From contig CAIMUF010000077.1 in assembly GCA_903844635.1 (NCBI GenBank), forward strand, positions 40,413 to 104,412: a stretch of 64,000 nt of DNA, read 5' to 3'. Numbering within the stretch: position 1 is the stretch's first letter; each line of letters begins with the position of its first letter. Source of the DNA: an uncultured Sulfuricurvum sp. (lineage in GTDB: Bacteria; Campylobacterota; Campylobacteria; Campylobacterales; Sulfurimonadaceae). Below the pieces are notes generated by a model that saw nothing but the letters and a program-made list of their open reading frames with translations, searched no databases and was not told where the DNA came from. Of the stretch, positions 54,583 to 63,909 are shown one piece after another. The position numbers and the translations under genes were made by a program.

Positions 54583-56796
54583 TTACAAATCCCCTTCAAT
54601 CACTTTTCCAAAAGTAGTGTAATACACTTCTTGCATATCGGCTAGATTCATTTTCACATCATTCAATGCAAACAGTTCTCCACCAATGGTTCCGATTTTC
54701 TCAGATTTCAAATCGCCCAACATCGCTTCGAACGCAGCGCAGTTTTCAGGGGCAACTTCGATGATTGCTCGGGACATACTCTCAGCAAAAATATCACGGA
54801 TGTCCGTAACACTCACGGTTGCCACAATCCCTTTTGAGCTGACGCACGCCATTTTGGCCAATGCGATTGCCACACCACCGGCGCTACAATCTTTTGCACA
54901 AGAGAGAAGACCTTTTTTATTCGCTTCGATAACGAGATTCCAAAGAGCACGTTCTTTATCATAATCCATTGCAGGAATCGTCCCAGCAACCGTTCCGCAT
55001 AGCTCTTTCATATAAAGTGATCCACCAAACTCGCTATGACTCTCACCTACGAGATAAAGTGCATTTCCCTCTTTTTGAAACGTTGAAAGCAGCACATTGT
55101 TTTGATCTTCATTAATACCGACCATGGCGATAGCAGGAGTTGGGAATACCGATTTTCCATTGGTTTCATTATAAAGCGATACATTACCGCCGATAACCGG
55201 AGTATTAAGTTCAGAACATGCCTGCTTAATCCCCAAACACCCTTGAGCAAACTGCCACATTACTTCAGGATTCTCAGGGTTTCCGTAGTTGAGACAATCC
55301 GTAACGGCTTTAGGAGTTGCTCCGCTCATTGCAACATTACGACCGCTTTCGATAACAGCTGCTGCTGCTCCTGCAAAAGGATCGATGTAGCAGAAACGGA
55401 CGTTACAATCGGCACTCATTGCCAAAGCAACACCATTTTCTTTGATACGAATAACGGATGCATCAAGCTCTCCGCCTTTTTTTATCGTATTGGTTTGTAC
55501 CATCGAATCGTATTGCTGATAAATCCACCCTTTATCAACTACTTCCATAGAAGAAATGAGTTTTTCAAATGCTGTTTGATTGTCTACCGTATCAAAATCA
55601 GCCAAGGTAATTTTTGCAATCTCATCCAAATACGTTGGACGGCTGACCGGACGGTCAAGGACTGGAGCTTCTTCACTCACAGGATCAACCGGAATTTCTG
55701 CACATTTTTCACCATGCCAAAAAAGTTCCATATTTCCAGTTCCCGTTACTTCCCCGATAACCGCACAATCAAGATCCCATTTTTCGAATATATCGATGAT
55801 CGCTTGTTCTGTCCCTTTACGAGCACAAATCAACATACGTTCTTGAGATTCAGAGAGCATAAACTCATACGGCATCATCCCCTCTTCTCGAGCAGGAACC
55901 TTGTCCAGATTCATGATCATACCACTTCCAGAACGTCCTGCCATTTCAAACGCACTTGAGGTTAGACCTGCCGCACCCATGTCTTGAATACCGACAACGT
56001 AATCGGTTTTGAAAAGCTCCAAACACGCTTCAAGAAGCAATTTTTCCGTAAACGGATCACCCACTTGAACCGTAGGACGAAGTCCTTTAGACGCTTCTGT
56101 AAAGCTGTCCGAACTCATCACCGCTCCGCCCAAACCATCACGCCCCGTTTTACTTCCGACATAGATAACCGGATTACCCATCCCCTCAGCACGACCGTAA
56201 AAAATCTCATCACTTTTAGCAAGTCCGAGAGTAAAGGCATTCACGAGGATATTACCGTTGTAACACTCATCAAAACTCGTTTCACCGCCGATAGTAGGAA
56301 CACCCATACAGTTACCGTATCCGCCGATACCCGATACAACACCACGCACCAAATAACGCTGATGAGCACTAACTGCATCTTTATTGGTCACATTACCGAA
56401 ACGAAGAGCATTAAGATTAGCAATAGGACGCGCACCCATAGTAAACACGTCACGCATGATTCCGCCAACACCTGTAGCAGCACCTTGATACGGTTCGATG
56501 AAACTTGGGTGATTGTGGCTTTCCATTTTAAACACAGCCGCATAACCGCCGCCGATGTCAATAACTCCCGCATTTTCGCCCGGACCTTGGATAACCCATG
56601 GTGCTTTGGTAGGGAAACCGCTCAAATGTTTCTTAGAGGATTTATAACTACAGTGTTCACTCCACATAGCCGAAAAAACACCGATCTCAACGAGATTAGG
56701 CTCACGTCCGAGGATTTTTTGTATATGTGTATAATCGTCTTGGGAAAGTTTATGTTGTTTGAGAACTTTTTCAATATCTTGGAGGGGAACACTCAC
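54583..56796 (-). CDS. purL: Phosphoribosylformylglycinamidine synthase subunit PurL
   Basis: A 737-residue enzyme of the small PurL type (works with PurS and PurQ) in purine synthesis. WSEHCSYKSSKKHL near the N-terminus, MESHNHPSFIEPYQGAATG, GGRDG-type loops and SLYNETNGKSVFPTP near residue 520 are diagnostic. GTG start with AAGGA upstream. Two long antisense open frames within it are shadows. Confidence 0.96.
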   Translation of the reverse strand: MSVPLQDIEKVLKQHKLSQDDYTHIQKILGREPNLVEIGVFSAMWSEHCSYKSSKKHLSGFPTKAPWVIQGPGENAGVIDIGGGYAAVFKMESHNHPSFIEPYQGAATGVGGIMRDVFTMGARPIANLNALRFGNVTNKDAVSAHQRYLVRGVVSGIGGYGNCMGVPTIGGETSFDECYNGNILVNAFTLGLAKSDEIFYGRAEGMGNPVIYVGSKTGRDGLGGAVMSSDSFTEASKGLRPTVQVGDPFTEKLLLEACLELFKTDYVVGIQDMGAAGLTSSAFEMAGRSGSGMIMNLDKVPAREEGMMPYEFMLSESQERMLICARKGTEQAIIDIFEKWDLDCAVIGEVTGTGNMELFWHGEKCAEIPVDPVSEEAPVLDRPVSRPTYLDEIAKITLADFDTVDNQTAFEKLISSMEVVDKGWIYQQYDSMVQTNTIKKGGELDASVIRIKENGVALAMSADCNVRFCYIDPFAGAAAAVIESGRNVAMSGATPKAVTDCLNYGNPENPEVMWQFAQGCLGIKQACSELNTPVIGGNVSLYNETNGKSVFPTPAIAMVGINEDQNNVLLSTFQKEGNALYLVGESHSEFGGSLYMKELCGTVAGTIPAMDYDKERALWNLVIEANKKGLLSCAKDCSAGGVAIALAKMACVSSKGIVATVSVTDIRDIFAESMSRAIIEVAPENCAAFEAMLGDLKSEKIGTIGGELFALNDVKMNLADMQEVYYTTFGKVIEGDL

Positions 56797-56878
56797 GGCA
56801 GTTTCCTTAAATGGTAATAATGACGCGATTATACCAAAGCCAAAGGGTTAGCTATCTTAAAAGAAGAGGAAATCCATT

Positions 56879-58111
56879 TTAAAATGAATTTTGCAGCATT
56901 GCATCAAAGGCATTTACTTTTTCCATCGCCTGTGCAATAAGTAAATCGATCTGGCGTTCATCAATCTTATACGCTTTAATAAAGGGTCTAATCGAATCGT
57001 AATCCATATTTTCGATGTGTCGGGTCATTGTCAGTAATTGTCCCCATTTTCCCTGCGCTTCGAACATTGCTTCTTCTATTTCATCGGAAACATGCAGTTT
57101 GTGTAAAAAAATTCTATGATCCATGTTTAGTAAAAGATGTATTAATGAAAGCATCCCTACCAAATAAGCTGTATCCAATTCTTCACGAGTGCACTTAGGA
57201 TTACTCAATCTCAAAAGTCCGGTAATAATCTCCGTTCTATTAATCACCATGAGCAGCAGTGGATGATTCGGTGCAGTATCCGATTTATTAGAGACAAGCA
57301 TCAACAATAACCAGTTACTAAGAGATTTACGCCCCACAAGAGAAACGACCTGACGCACCGAGGTTATCGCCGATGAAAATGAAAAATATGACGAGTTAAT
57401 AAACTGCATCAACTGAAGCACCATCACATGGTTTTGCTCCAAATTCTGAACTATTTTACTTATATCTACATCTTGCTGCAGCAAATTCCAAGCCTGTAAA
57501 GTTTGTTCTTGTGACATTGAAAAGGACTCATTTTCAATGGTATACGGTCGTTTAATGTAATACCCTTGAAAATAATCAGCACCATAAGCTATAAATTTAT
57601 CAAAAATCTCATGCGTTTCGACCTTTAGTGCAATAAGCTTTTGATTGATTTTCTTCAATTGTTTAAATGAATCAATGCCAGAATCATTACGAAGCGTATC
57701 AATGCGTACATATTCCAGCCACGGATGCAGTACTTCAATACGCTCCATCGTTTCCGGATTCAGCACACAGCTATTCACTCCAAAGCGATACCCGTCTGCC
57801 ACTAATGCTTTGATTCTACTTTCCAATTCAGGATGAAAAAGTGACGATTCTAAAATCATAAGGATAAAATGTTTTTTGGGAATCGTAGTAATAATCTGAC
57901 TGCTCAAAAATTCCATATCGACTTTCAAAAATCCCAGATGTCCACCAAGAACGTTTTCAAGTCCAAATCCATTTAAAATTCGATCCAAAACAGATGCTGA
58001 GATGGAAATATCAGAAGAATCAGTTGCTGCGACTTCATCTCTAAAAAGAATGTCGTATCCTATAATTGCATAATCTGCAGTACAAATAGGCTGTCGACCA
58101 ATCAAGCTCAT
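56879..58111 (-). CDS. Degenerate EAL-HDOD regulatory protein
   Basis: A 410-residue soluble protein. The N-terminal part (1-195) is an EAL fold that has lost its catalytic motif (YDILFRDE where active enzymes have E-x-L). The C-terminal HDOD domain (about 200-390) has MQFINSSYFSFSSAI and VRQVVSLVGRKSLSNWLLL. Such YuxH-like proteins act as scaffolds or regulators, not as phosphodiesterases. It lies 9 bp after the Gre factor gene. Confidence 0.87.
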   Translation of the reverse strand: MSLIGRQPICTADYAIIGYDILFRDEVAATDSSDISISASVLDRILNGFGLENVLGGHLGFLKVDMEFLSSQIITTIPKKHFILMILESSLFHPELESRIKALVADGYRFGVNSCVLNPETMERIEVLHPWLEYVRIDTLRNDSGIDSFKQLKKINQKLIALKVETHEIFDKFIAYGADYFQGYYIKRPYTIENESFSMSQEQTLQAWNLLQQDVDISKIVQNLEQNHVMVLQLMQFINSSYFSFSSAITSVRQVVSLVGRKSLSNWLLLMLVSNKSDTAPNHPLLLMVINRTEIITGLLRLSNPKCTREELDTAYLVGMLSLIHLLLNMDHRIFLHKLHVSDEIEEAMFEAQGKWGQLLTMTRHIENMDYDSIRPFIKAYKIDERQIDLLIAQAMEKVNAFDAMLQNSF

Positions 58112-58120
58112 AAGTATCCC

Positions 58121-58645
58121 TTAGTGAAATCCGAAGTTTATTTCATTACGATGATTCTTTTTTAACGAAAAAATATCAATATAAGCAATTATACCTACTT
58201 CGTAATGTTTTTTACCTCCAGGAAGAAGAACACTAAATTCATCTCCTTCTTCCTTACCAAACATGGCACGAGCCAACGGCGAATGAACCGAAATTAGACC
58301 ATTTTCAGGCTCACTTTCCAAGGTTCCACAAATCGAATAGGTAGCCTCATCGTCATCATCGCTAAGAATTGTAATAGTAGAACCAAAATGGACTCGAGAA
58401 TGATTAAGCTGTGAGGGATCAATTATTTGTGCTTTTTCTATCATGCTGTTGAGATAAAAAAGCCGCTTATCTATGTGTCGAAGCTTCTCTTTTGCCGCAT
58501 GATATTCAGCATTTTCACTGCGGTCACCCAATTCTGCAGCTCGTTGTTTTTCTTGATTTACTTTAGGTTTTTCGACATCTTTGAGGTATTTGAACTCTCG
58601 TAAGAGTTCATCATATCCCCTTGGTGTCATCGGTTCTATTTGCAT
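58121..58645 (-). CDS. Transcription elongation factor, Gre family (GreB-like)
   Basis: A 174-residue protein. The coiled-coil tip LGDRSENAEYHAAKEKLR keeps the acidic residues that stimulate RNA cleavage in backtracked polymerase. The following HIDKRLFYLNSMIEKAQIID resembles GreB more than GreA, as does DRSEN. The C-terminal FKBP-like domain ends with about 15 additional residues (KKNHRNEINFGFH). It overlaps the upstream unknown gene by one base (TAATG). Confidence 0.85.
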   Translation of the reverse strand: MQIEPMTPRGYDELLREFKYLKDVEKPKVNQEKQRAAELGDRSENAEYHAAKEKLRHIDKRLFYLNSMIEKAQIIDPSQLNHSRVHFGSTITILSDDDDEATYSICGTLESEPENGLISVHSPLARAMFGKEEGDEFSVLLPGGKKHYEVGIIAYIDIFSLKKNHRNEINFGFH

Positions 58646-58971
58646 TACGCGGCAAAACCTACCACATAATAGGTGTCTTTTCCTTCTACTTTTTGGAGCT
58701 TCACTTTAAACTTATCGGCAAAATGATTTATTTTTTCCATCGCTTCAGTGGCACTTATTTTACTGGTTGCATCTATTTTTATTTTAAATAAATCGACTGT
58801 ATTAGAGAGTGCCACGTACGATTCATTCGTTTTCAATGCTTCATGTAAGTCCATAACGTGTTTAATAATTTTCTCAAATCCATGGGTATTTTTTTCGATT
58901 CTTTCCAGTTGATCCGTGAGAGCAACGTTTGGGATAAGTCCAAGCTGACTTAAAATAGCTTCTTGTGTCAT
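58645..58971 (-). CDS. Unknown 108-residue protein before the Gre factor
   Basis: Not recognised. Predicted mostly helical, with a central stretch KIIKHVMDLHEALKTNESYV and a C-terminal strand pair (VKLQKVEGKDTYYVVGFA). No signal peptide. Its stop overlaps the Gre start, so the three genes Gre, EAL-HDOD and this one form one unit. Confidence 0.6.
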   Translation of the reverse strand: MTQEAILSQLGLIPNVALTDQLERIEKNTHGFEKIIKHVMDLHEALKTNESYVALSNTVDLFKIKIDATSKISATEAMEKINHFADKFKVKLQKVEGKDTYYVVGFAA

Positions 58972-59023
58972 GTTTATTTTTCCTCTTTAAAATTATGAAG
59001 AATGATTCTAACATAAATTTCAC

Positions 59024-59035
59024 TATAATACACTC
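59024..59035 (+). promoter_or_regulatory. -10 box abutting the rnr start (likely leaderless mRNA)
   Basis: TATAAT at 59024-59029 ends six bases before the ATG at 59036, so the expected transcription start is the A of the start codon. There is no Shine-Dalgarno sequence between them. Confidence 0.5.
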
Positions 59036-60997
59036 ATGAAATCACTCTTAATTCGCCTTACTCATGGTTTATTTAAACAAGATATTGCTGCAAGTGAGCA
59101 AGAACTCGTCCATCAGTGGCATACACAAAAAATTCTCAACTTTGAAAATGAAAAATATCAATTTTCTTCCCAATATCGTGCAGGTATTATTTCAAGTGTC
59201 CAAGCTTCAGGTGCCTATTTACAAACTATCGGTGAAAGTATTCGTGATCATTTTATTGATACTTCCTACCTCAATGGAGCCCATGCAGGTGATTTAGTCA
59301 TCGCTCAACGACTGCTTGGAAAACGTGGCGGACCCAGTGCAAAAGTAGTCATCATTATTGGGAGAAGTGAAACCTTTAGTATCGGTGTTATCAGTACCAA
59401 AAGTGGTGAATTACAACTCCAAGACATCCGAACTTCACAAAACATCTCAATATCTCTTATCGATTTACCCGAAACAACAGACGGTTCCGTTTATCAAATC
59501 AACAATCAAAACAGTGTAGCGACGTATTTGGGAAATTTGAGTGATCCAATGGTGGATGAAAAAATCGTACTCGCCCTCTACAACAAACACGATGAGTTTG
59601 AAGAAGATGTTCTAGAGATGGCAGCATCCTTTCCAAAAGAAGTGGATGCATCTCTTTATCCAAATCGCCGTGATTTACGTCATTTACCGTTTTGCACCAT
59701 CGATCCCGTAACCGCAAAAGATTACGATGATGCGATCTGTTATATCCCTGAAACCAACACCCTTTACGTTGCTATTGCCGATGTCAGTGAATACGTCCAT
59801 CCTTTCGGTCCAATTGATGCTGAGGCGATCTATCGAAGCTTTTCCATCTATCTCCCCCACCGATCTATCCCGATGTTACCGCGTCAACTTAGTGAAACCT
59901 TATGTTCTCTTCAGCCACTAGTCGATCGTCTTGCCTATACGTTTGAAATGAAAATTGATCCTGAGTCACTCGAAGTTGTTTCAACAGATTTATACGAATC
60001 GCTCATCCATTCCCACCGCCGCTTTACGTACGAAGATATTGATACTTTTCTAGAAGGTAATCTCACAGCAACAACTGAGAAGGAAAAATGTGTTCTTGCG
60101 TATATTCCTCAACTCAACGACTTAACCGCCAAACTCAAACAAGAACGTATGAAAAAAGGGTATGACTTCCGTTCAAGTGAATTGGAAATGCGCATCGATG
60201 AAGCGGGAAACATCACCAAAACCGAATTTGCCGTCGAGACCCCCTCTCATGCCCTTATTGAAGACTGTATGCTCCTCGCCAACAAAGCGGCAGCTTCTAT
60301 GTATGACCGAGGTGTCTTTCGTATCCACGAACCGCCAAGCCCTATGAAGCTTCAATCCCTTTATCAGGAACTAGCGAGCATTGGAATTTTTGTTGAGTTT
60401 AAAGAAAATATAAAAGAGACTATTACCGCTATTCAAACAGAGGCTGAAAAACGTGAACTTATCAGCGAAGTAGACACCCTCATCATTCGTGCCCAAATGC
60501 AAGCACGCTATGCCCCTTACAACACAGGGCACTTTGGTCTGGGATTTGAACGCTATACCCACTTTACCTCCCCAATTCGTCGCTATAGCGATTTAATCGT
60601 CCATCGTCTCCTCAAGGCCATAAAAGCAGGTGATACCGAAGAAGGTTCTTACGTATTACGCAATATCGAATCCCTCTGCACCTCCATCAGTGAAAAAGAG
60701 AGAGAAGCCAGCGACATCGAAATCCGTTTCCAAGAACGCAAATTCGCACGATGGGCGAGCACTGTTATCGGGCAAACCTTTAAAGCCCGTGTCATGCAAA
60801 CCGAAGATCAAATCCGAGCTGAAATTCATGATGTCATTACAGGAGCCAAAGTAAATGTCACAGCTCATTTTGGCTTACTCCTTTTTGATGATATTATGGT
60901 CAAAATTGAGGGTGCTGATTTGGCGACGGCAAAAATAACCGCATCGTTTGTGAGTAAAATTGAAAAAGAAGAAAACGACCAAGGAACAGCAGTATGA
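59036..60997 (+). CDS. rnr: Ribonuclease R / RNase II-family exoribonuclease
   Basis: A 653-residue 3'-5' exoribonuclease. Cold-shock-like domains precede the RNB domain, which has TIDPVTAKDYDDAICY with its metal-binding Asp residues and YLPHRSIPMLPRQLSETLCS. The C-terminal S1-like part is short. It is a little smaller than E. coli RNase R (813) and near the size of RNase II. It overlaps holA as ATGA. Confidence 0.92.
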   Translation: MKSLLIRLTHGLFKQDIAASEQELVHQWHTQKILNFENEKYQFSSQYRAGIISSVQASGAYLQTIGESIRDHFIDTSYLNGAHAGDLVIAQRLLGKRGGPSAKVVIIIGRSETFSIGVISTKSGELQLQDIRTSQNISISLIDLPETTDGSVYQINNQNSVATYLGNLSDPMVDEKIVLALYNKHDEFEEDVLEMAASFPKEVDASLYPNRRDLRHLPFCTIDPVTAKDYDDAICYIPETNTLYVAIADVSEYVHPFGPIDAEAIYRSFSIYLPHRSIPMLPRQLSETLCSLQPLVDRLAYTFEMKIDPESLEVVSTDLYESLIHSHRRFTYEDIDTFLEGNLTATTEKEKCVLAYIPQLNDLTAKLKQERMKKGYDFRSSELEMRIDEAGNITKTEFAVETPSHALIEDCMLLANKAAASMYDRGVFRIHEPPSPMKLQSLYQELASIGIFVEFKENIKETITAIQTEAEKRELISEVDTLIIRAQMQARYAPYNTGHFGLGFERYTHFTSPIRRYSDLIVHRLLKAIKAGDTEEGSYVLRNIESLCTSISEKEREASDIEIRFQERKFARWASTVIGQTFKARVMQTEDQIRAEIHDVITGAKVNVTAHFGLLLFDDIMVKIEGADLATAKITASFVSKIEKEENDQGTAV

Positions 60998-61959
60998 CAC
61001 GACAAGATCTCGACCGTCATCTCCAAAACCGCAATGCCCCTCGTGCCATGGCACTTTTTGGTGAGAGTCACTTTTTTATTGACCGCTATTCAACTGCACT
61101 TTCCCGTATCGAAGGGGCATCCGTGTTGAGCATGTACCATGATGAGTATGATTTCAGCACCGCGAAAGCACATCTTTCGCAAGGTTCACTCTTTGGTGAT
61201 CAAAATCTTTTGATTGTAAAACATGAAAAAAAGCTTCCTAAAGCAGAACTTGATACATTTGTGGAGCTTGTCGGTAAAAATCCTGACAATACTTTCATTT
61301 ACTGCTACGTAGGAGATGATGTCAAGAGTGTGGATACAGCGTTCAAAGGCACGCATGCTGGCTCTGTACGTTTTTATAGCCCCTTTGCCAATGAAGCCCG
61401 TGCCATTTTACTTCAAGAGGCACAAAGAGCAGGTGTACAGCTCGATAATCAAGCAGCCTTTCATCTTCTTGATCTTCATAATAATGATCTTTCACTCGCT
61501 TGCAATGAACTTTCAAAGCTTTCCATTCTAGGTAAACCTATCACGATGAAAGAGATTGATGAGCACGTTTACGGGCTCAGTGAAATCAAACTTGATCACT
61601 TTATCACGCAAGTAATTGAGAAAAAAGAATTTCTCCCATCCCTGCGCCATTTACTCGAATCCGGTGAAAATGAGATACAACTTCTCACTGCCATCAGTGG
61701 GTTTTTAACCCAACTGTATCTCTTTAATATCTCGATAAAAATTCACGGTATTGCTGACTCAGCTCTAGTTCTTGGATACAAACTCCCTGGATTTATTGAA
61801 AAAGAGCGTACATCTCTCTCCATTAAAATCACTCCGAACGAGTATAAAAAAGGGATTAATCTCTTGTTAGATACCGAATTAAAAATGAAATCAACAGGTT
61901 CTCCGGATCAAGAGGCATTACTTATCTCAGCCCTCTTGAAACTGCAAAGCGTACTTTAA
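60994..61959 (+). CDS. holA: DNA polymerase III delta subunit
   Basis: A 321-residue clamp-loader subunit. Weakly conserved overall, as usual, but the N-terminal RAMALFGESHFFIDRYS, HNNDLSLACNELSKLSILG and the C-terminal helices fit HolA. It overlaps rnr by 4 bp. Confidence 0.85.
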   Translation: MTRQDLDRHLQNRNAPRAMALFGESHFFIDRYSTALSRIEGASVLSMYHDEYDFSTAKAHLSQGSLFGDQNLLIVKHEKKLPKAELDTFVELVGKNPDNTFIYCYVGDDVKSVDTAFKGTHAGSVRFYSPFANEARAILLQEAQRAGVQLDNQAAFHLLDLHNNDLSLACNELSKLSILGKPITMKEIDEHVYGLSEIKLDHFITQVIEKKEFLPSLRHLLESGENEIQLLTAISGFLTQLYLFNISIKIHGIADSALVLGYKLPGFIEKERTSLSIKITPNEYKKGINLLLDTELKMKSTGSPDQEALLISALLKLQSVL

Positions 61960-61987
61960 CTAAAACTAATATTAAGCTACTTTTCAG

Positions 61988-62076
61988 TATAATTCGCGCG
62001 TTCCTTGCTCTTTGCAACACGATTGTCGTGCTGTATAACAACCATAAGGGGCGAACACCATAAGGAGACATACGCT
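61988..62076 (+). promoter_or_regulatory. rpsF promoter and leader
   Basis: TATAAT at 61988-61993 gives a leader of about 76 bases. It contains the hairpin CACGA-ttg-TCGTG and possible pairing of TTGCTCT with GGGGCGA nearer the start. rpsF leaders are known targets of S6:S18 feedback control; I do not see the conserved CCG bulge, so that role is unproven here. AAGGAGA precedes the ATG. Confidence 0.45.
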
Positions 62077-62478
62077 ATGAGACATTACGAAAACTTAGTA
62101 ATCGTAAAACCAACTCTTACAGAAGAAGAGATTAAAAACACCCTCGCACTCGTCGAAGAGGTCATCACGTCAAACGGCGGAGAGATCATTGGACGCGATG
62201 CAATGGGCATGAAAAAACTAGCTTACCCGATCGAAAAAAATGTTCGTGGTTATTTCTACGTTATGTATTACACAGTTGCACCTTCTGCAATCAGTGAAAT
62301 TGAAAGACGTTTCCGTATCAACGAGGAAATCTTACGTTTTGTAACTATGAAATATGATAGTAAACGTGAAATTAAAGCATGGAATACAATGGTTGAAAAA
62401 ACCAAAAAGACTGTTGCTGCGGCACCTGCTCCTGTAGCTCCTGTTGCTGAAACAACAACTGAAGAAGTAGCTTCTTAA
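62077..62478 (+). CDS. rpsF: 30S ribosomal protein S6
   Basis: A 133-residue protein. MRHYENLVIVKPTLTEEEI and MKKLAYPIEKNVRGYF are diagnostic for S6. An Ala/Pro-rich C-terminal tail extends it beyond the compact fold (about 100 residues). The ATG at 62077 is preceded by AAGGAGA; earlier codons are not conserved. First gene of the rpsF-ssb-rpsR operon. Confidence 0.96.
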   Translation: MRHYENLVIVKPTLTEEEIKNTLALVEEVITSNGGEIIGRDAMGMKKLAYPIEKNVRGYFYVMYYTVAPSAISEIERRFRINEEILRFVTMKYDSKREIKAWNTMVEKTKKTVAAAPAPVAPVAETTTEEVAS

Positions 62479-62494
62479 GCCCTAAGGAAAACTC

Positions 62495-63004
62495 ATGTTT
62501 AATAAAATTATTTTGGTTGGAAATCTCACTCGTGACATTGAACTCAAGTACGCACAAGGTGGATCGGCAATAGCCAATACAGCGATTGCTACGAGTCGCA
62601 AATTTACTGTGAACGGTGAAAAAAAAGAAGAGACATGTTTTGTCGACATCACATTTTTTGGACGTTCAGGTGAGGTAGCCAATCAATACCTTCGTAAGGG
62701 TTCAAAAATCCTCGTCGAAGGACGATTAAAATTTGATCAATGGGTTGACCAAACAAGTGGACAAAAGCGCTCTAAGCACTCCGTTATTGTTGAAACGATG
62801 CAAATGCTCGATTCACGTAGCGAAGCTTCTCAGGGTGGTTACAGTGATGATAGTGGAAGTAGTAGCAGCTATGAGGGAGGGTATGATGCCCCTGCTCAAA
62901 AAGCGTACACACCTCCACCGTCATATTCTAAACCATCGCCAGCAAAAATGCCCGAAAACAATCTCCCAGAGATTGATATCAACGAAGACGAAATTCCGTT
63001 TTAG
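62495..63004 (+). CDS. ssb: Single-stranded DNA-binding protein
   Basis: A 169-residue protein with an N-terminal OB fold (NKIILVGNLTRDIELKY; KKEETCFVDITFFGRSGE), a flexible Gly/Ser/Pro-rich linker (about 110-155) and the acidic interaction tip ending DEIPF. Confidence 0.96.
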   Translation: MFNKIILVGNLTRDIELKYAQGGSAIANTAIATSRKFTVNGEKKEETCFVDITFFGRSGEVANQYLRKGSKILVEGRLKFDQWVDQTSGQKRSKHSVIVETMQMLDSRSEASQGGYSDDSGSSSSYEGGYDAPAQKAYTPPPSYSKPSPAKMPENNLPEIDINEDEIPF

Positions 63005-63025
63005 AACGAGTACAAGGAAATAACC

Positions 63026-63292
63026 ATGTCAGAAAAAAGAAAATTTAAAAAACGTTTTTGCAAATACTGCGAACAAAAAGTAGATTTCATTGACTACAAA
63101 GATGTAGCTTCATTGAAATATTCACTCTCTGAGCGTTTCAAAATCATGCCACGTCGTTTAACAGGTAACTGTAAACGTCACCAAGATATGGTAACGATCT
63201 CTATCAAACAATCTCGCGCAGCGGCATTGATTCCATACACTGTATCACGTAAAGTGGTTGCAGGCGCTCCATTCGACGATCGTAGCTATTAA
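63026..63292 (+). CDS. rpsR: 30S ribosomal protein S18
   Basis: An 88-residue protein. [20 protein letters not shown] and [13 protein letters not shown] are typical of S18, including the Cys residues of the zinc-binding (C+) form. It lies 21 bp after ssb and converges with comEA; a weak hairpin (CAGC-ttttat-GCTG, about 63318-63331) sits in the gap. Confidence 0.96.
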   Translation: MSEKRKFKKRFCKYCEQKVDFIDYKDVASLKYSLSERFKIMPRRLTGNCKRHQDMVTISIKQSRAAALIPYTVSRKVVAGAPFDDRSY

Positions 63293-63354
63293 GCTACTTC
63301 TTCCTTTTGTCAGCTTTTATGCTGGCAATCTTCTTCAAATTAAATCTTAAAGTA

Positions 63355-63597
63355 TTACCGAACTGAAACTTGAGTCTTCATACCTTGAAGTGTCTTTATA
63401 CCAATCCCTTTTACATTTACCAATTCATCCACTGTTTTAAATGCACCATGAGCCTTACGATACGTCAAAATCTCCTGAGCCTTACTTGGACCAATACCAT
63501 TAAGTGTTTGCAGTTGTGCAGAATTTGCCTTATTCACATTAACTGCTGCAAATGTTAGTGTGAACAGAAACATTAAGAAAACCATTAATTTAACCAT
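63355..63597 (-). CDS. ComEA-like helix-hairpin-helix protein
   Basis: An 80-residue protein with an N-terminal signal or membrane segment (MVKLMVFLMFLFTLTFAA) and two HhH motifs (LQTLNGIGPSKAQEIL; LVNVKGIGIKTLQ). It probably binds DNA in the periplasm during uptake. Its -10 box is TATAAT on the minus strand (complement of 63625-63630), and AAGG precedes the ATG. Confidence 0.85.
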   Translation of the reverse strand: MVKLMVFLMFLFTLTFAAVNVNKANSAQLQTLNGIGPSKAQEILTYRKAHGAFKTVDELVNVKGIGIKTLQGMKTQVSVR

Positions 63598-63655
63598 AAG
63601 TAACCTTTTAAATTATTTTGAATGATTATATCATAAAAACACAATAGAGTATAAT

Positions 63656-63680
63656 AAAAAAAACTCCATGAGGCTAGGAG
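63656..63680 (-). terminator. Weak hairpin with T8 run downstream of the rRNA operon
   Basis: On the minus strand, a CTCC/GGAG hairpin (63664-63680) is followed by eight T (63656-63663). The stem is only 4 bp, so it may be the end point of a Rho-dependent region rather than an intrinsic terminator by itself. Confidence 0.35.
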
Positions 63681-63909
63681 AAGAAGCTAATAGTTCAATA
63701 AGCGACTAGAAAAGTAGGATCAAAAGAAGAGTACAAGACATCAGTAGACCTCTAACAATGAAAGAAGACACTAAAACACGTAAAAAAGGAATCGGTTATA
63801 AAGAGGATATTGACATTAAAAACAGTAAGCAAAGATTGATTTAGAAGAAGAGGTTGAGGTTAGTTTTAAGAGTGATTGATTGTAAATGAAGTTGAAGGAT
63901 TAAATCCGA
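63681..63909 (-). other. 5S rRNA downstream spacer, C-rich and G-poor on the sense strand
   Basis: No ORF with a ribosome site and no tRNA were found. On the minus strand the stretch is pyrimidine-rich; by hand count 63801-63902 has about 27 C and 3 G. GGATTAAATCC (63897-63907) is a small palindrome next to the 5S end. The composition fits a Rho-utilisation region. Confidence 0.45.

Noticed and set aside
55102..56817. Two long open frames (285 and 277 codons) on the plus strand opposite purL
   Set aside because: They are antisense to a fully conserved purL frame, have Cys/Phe/Arg-heavy compositions typical of shadow frames, and show no ribosome sites or family motifs.
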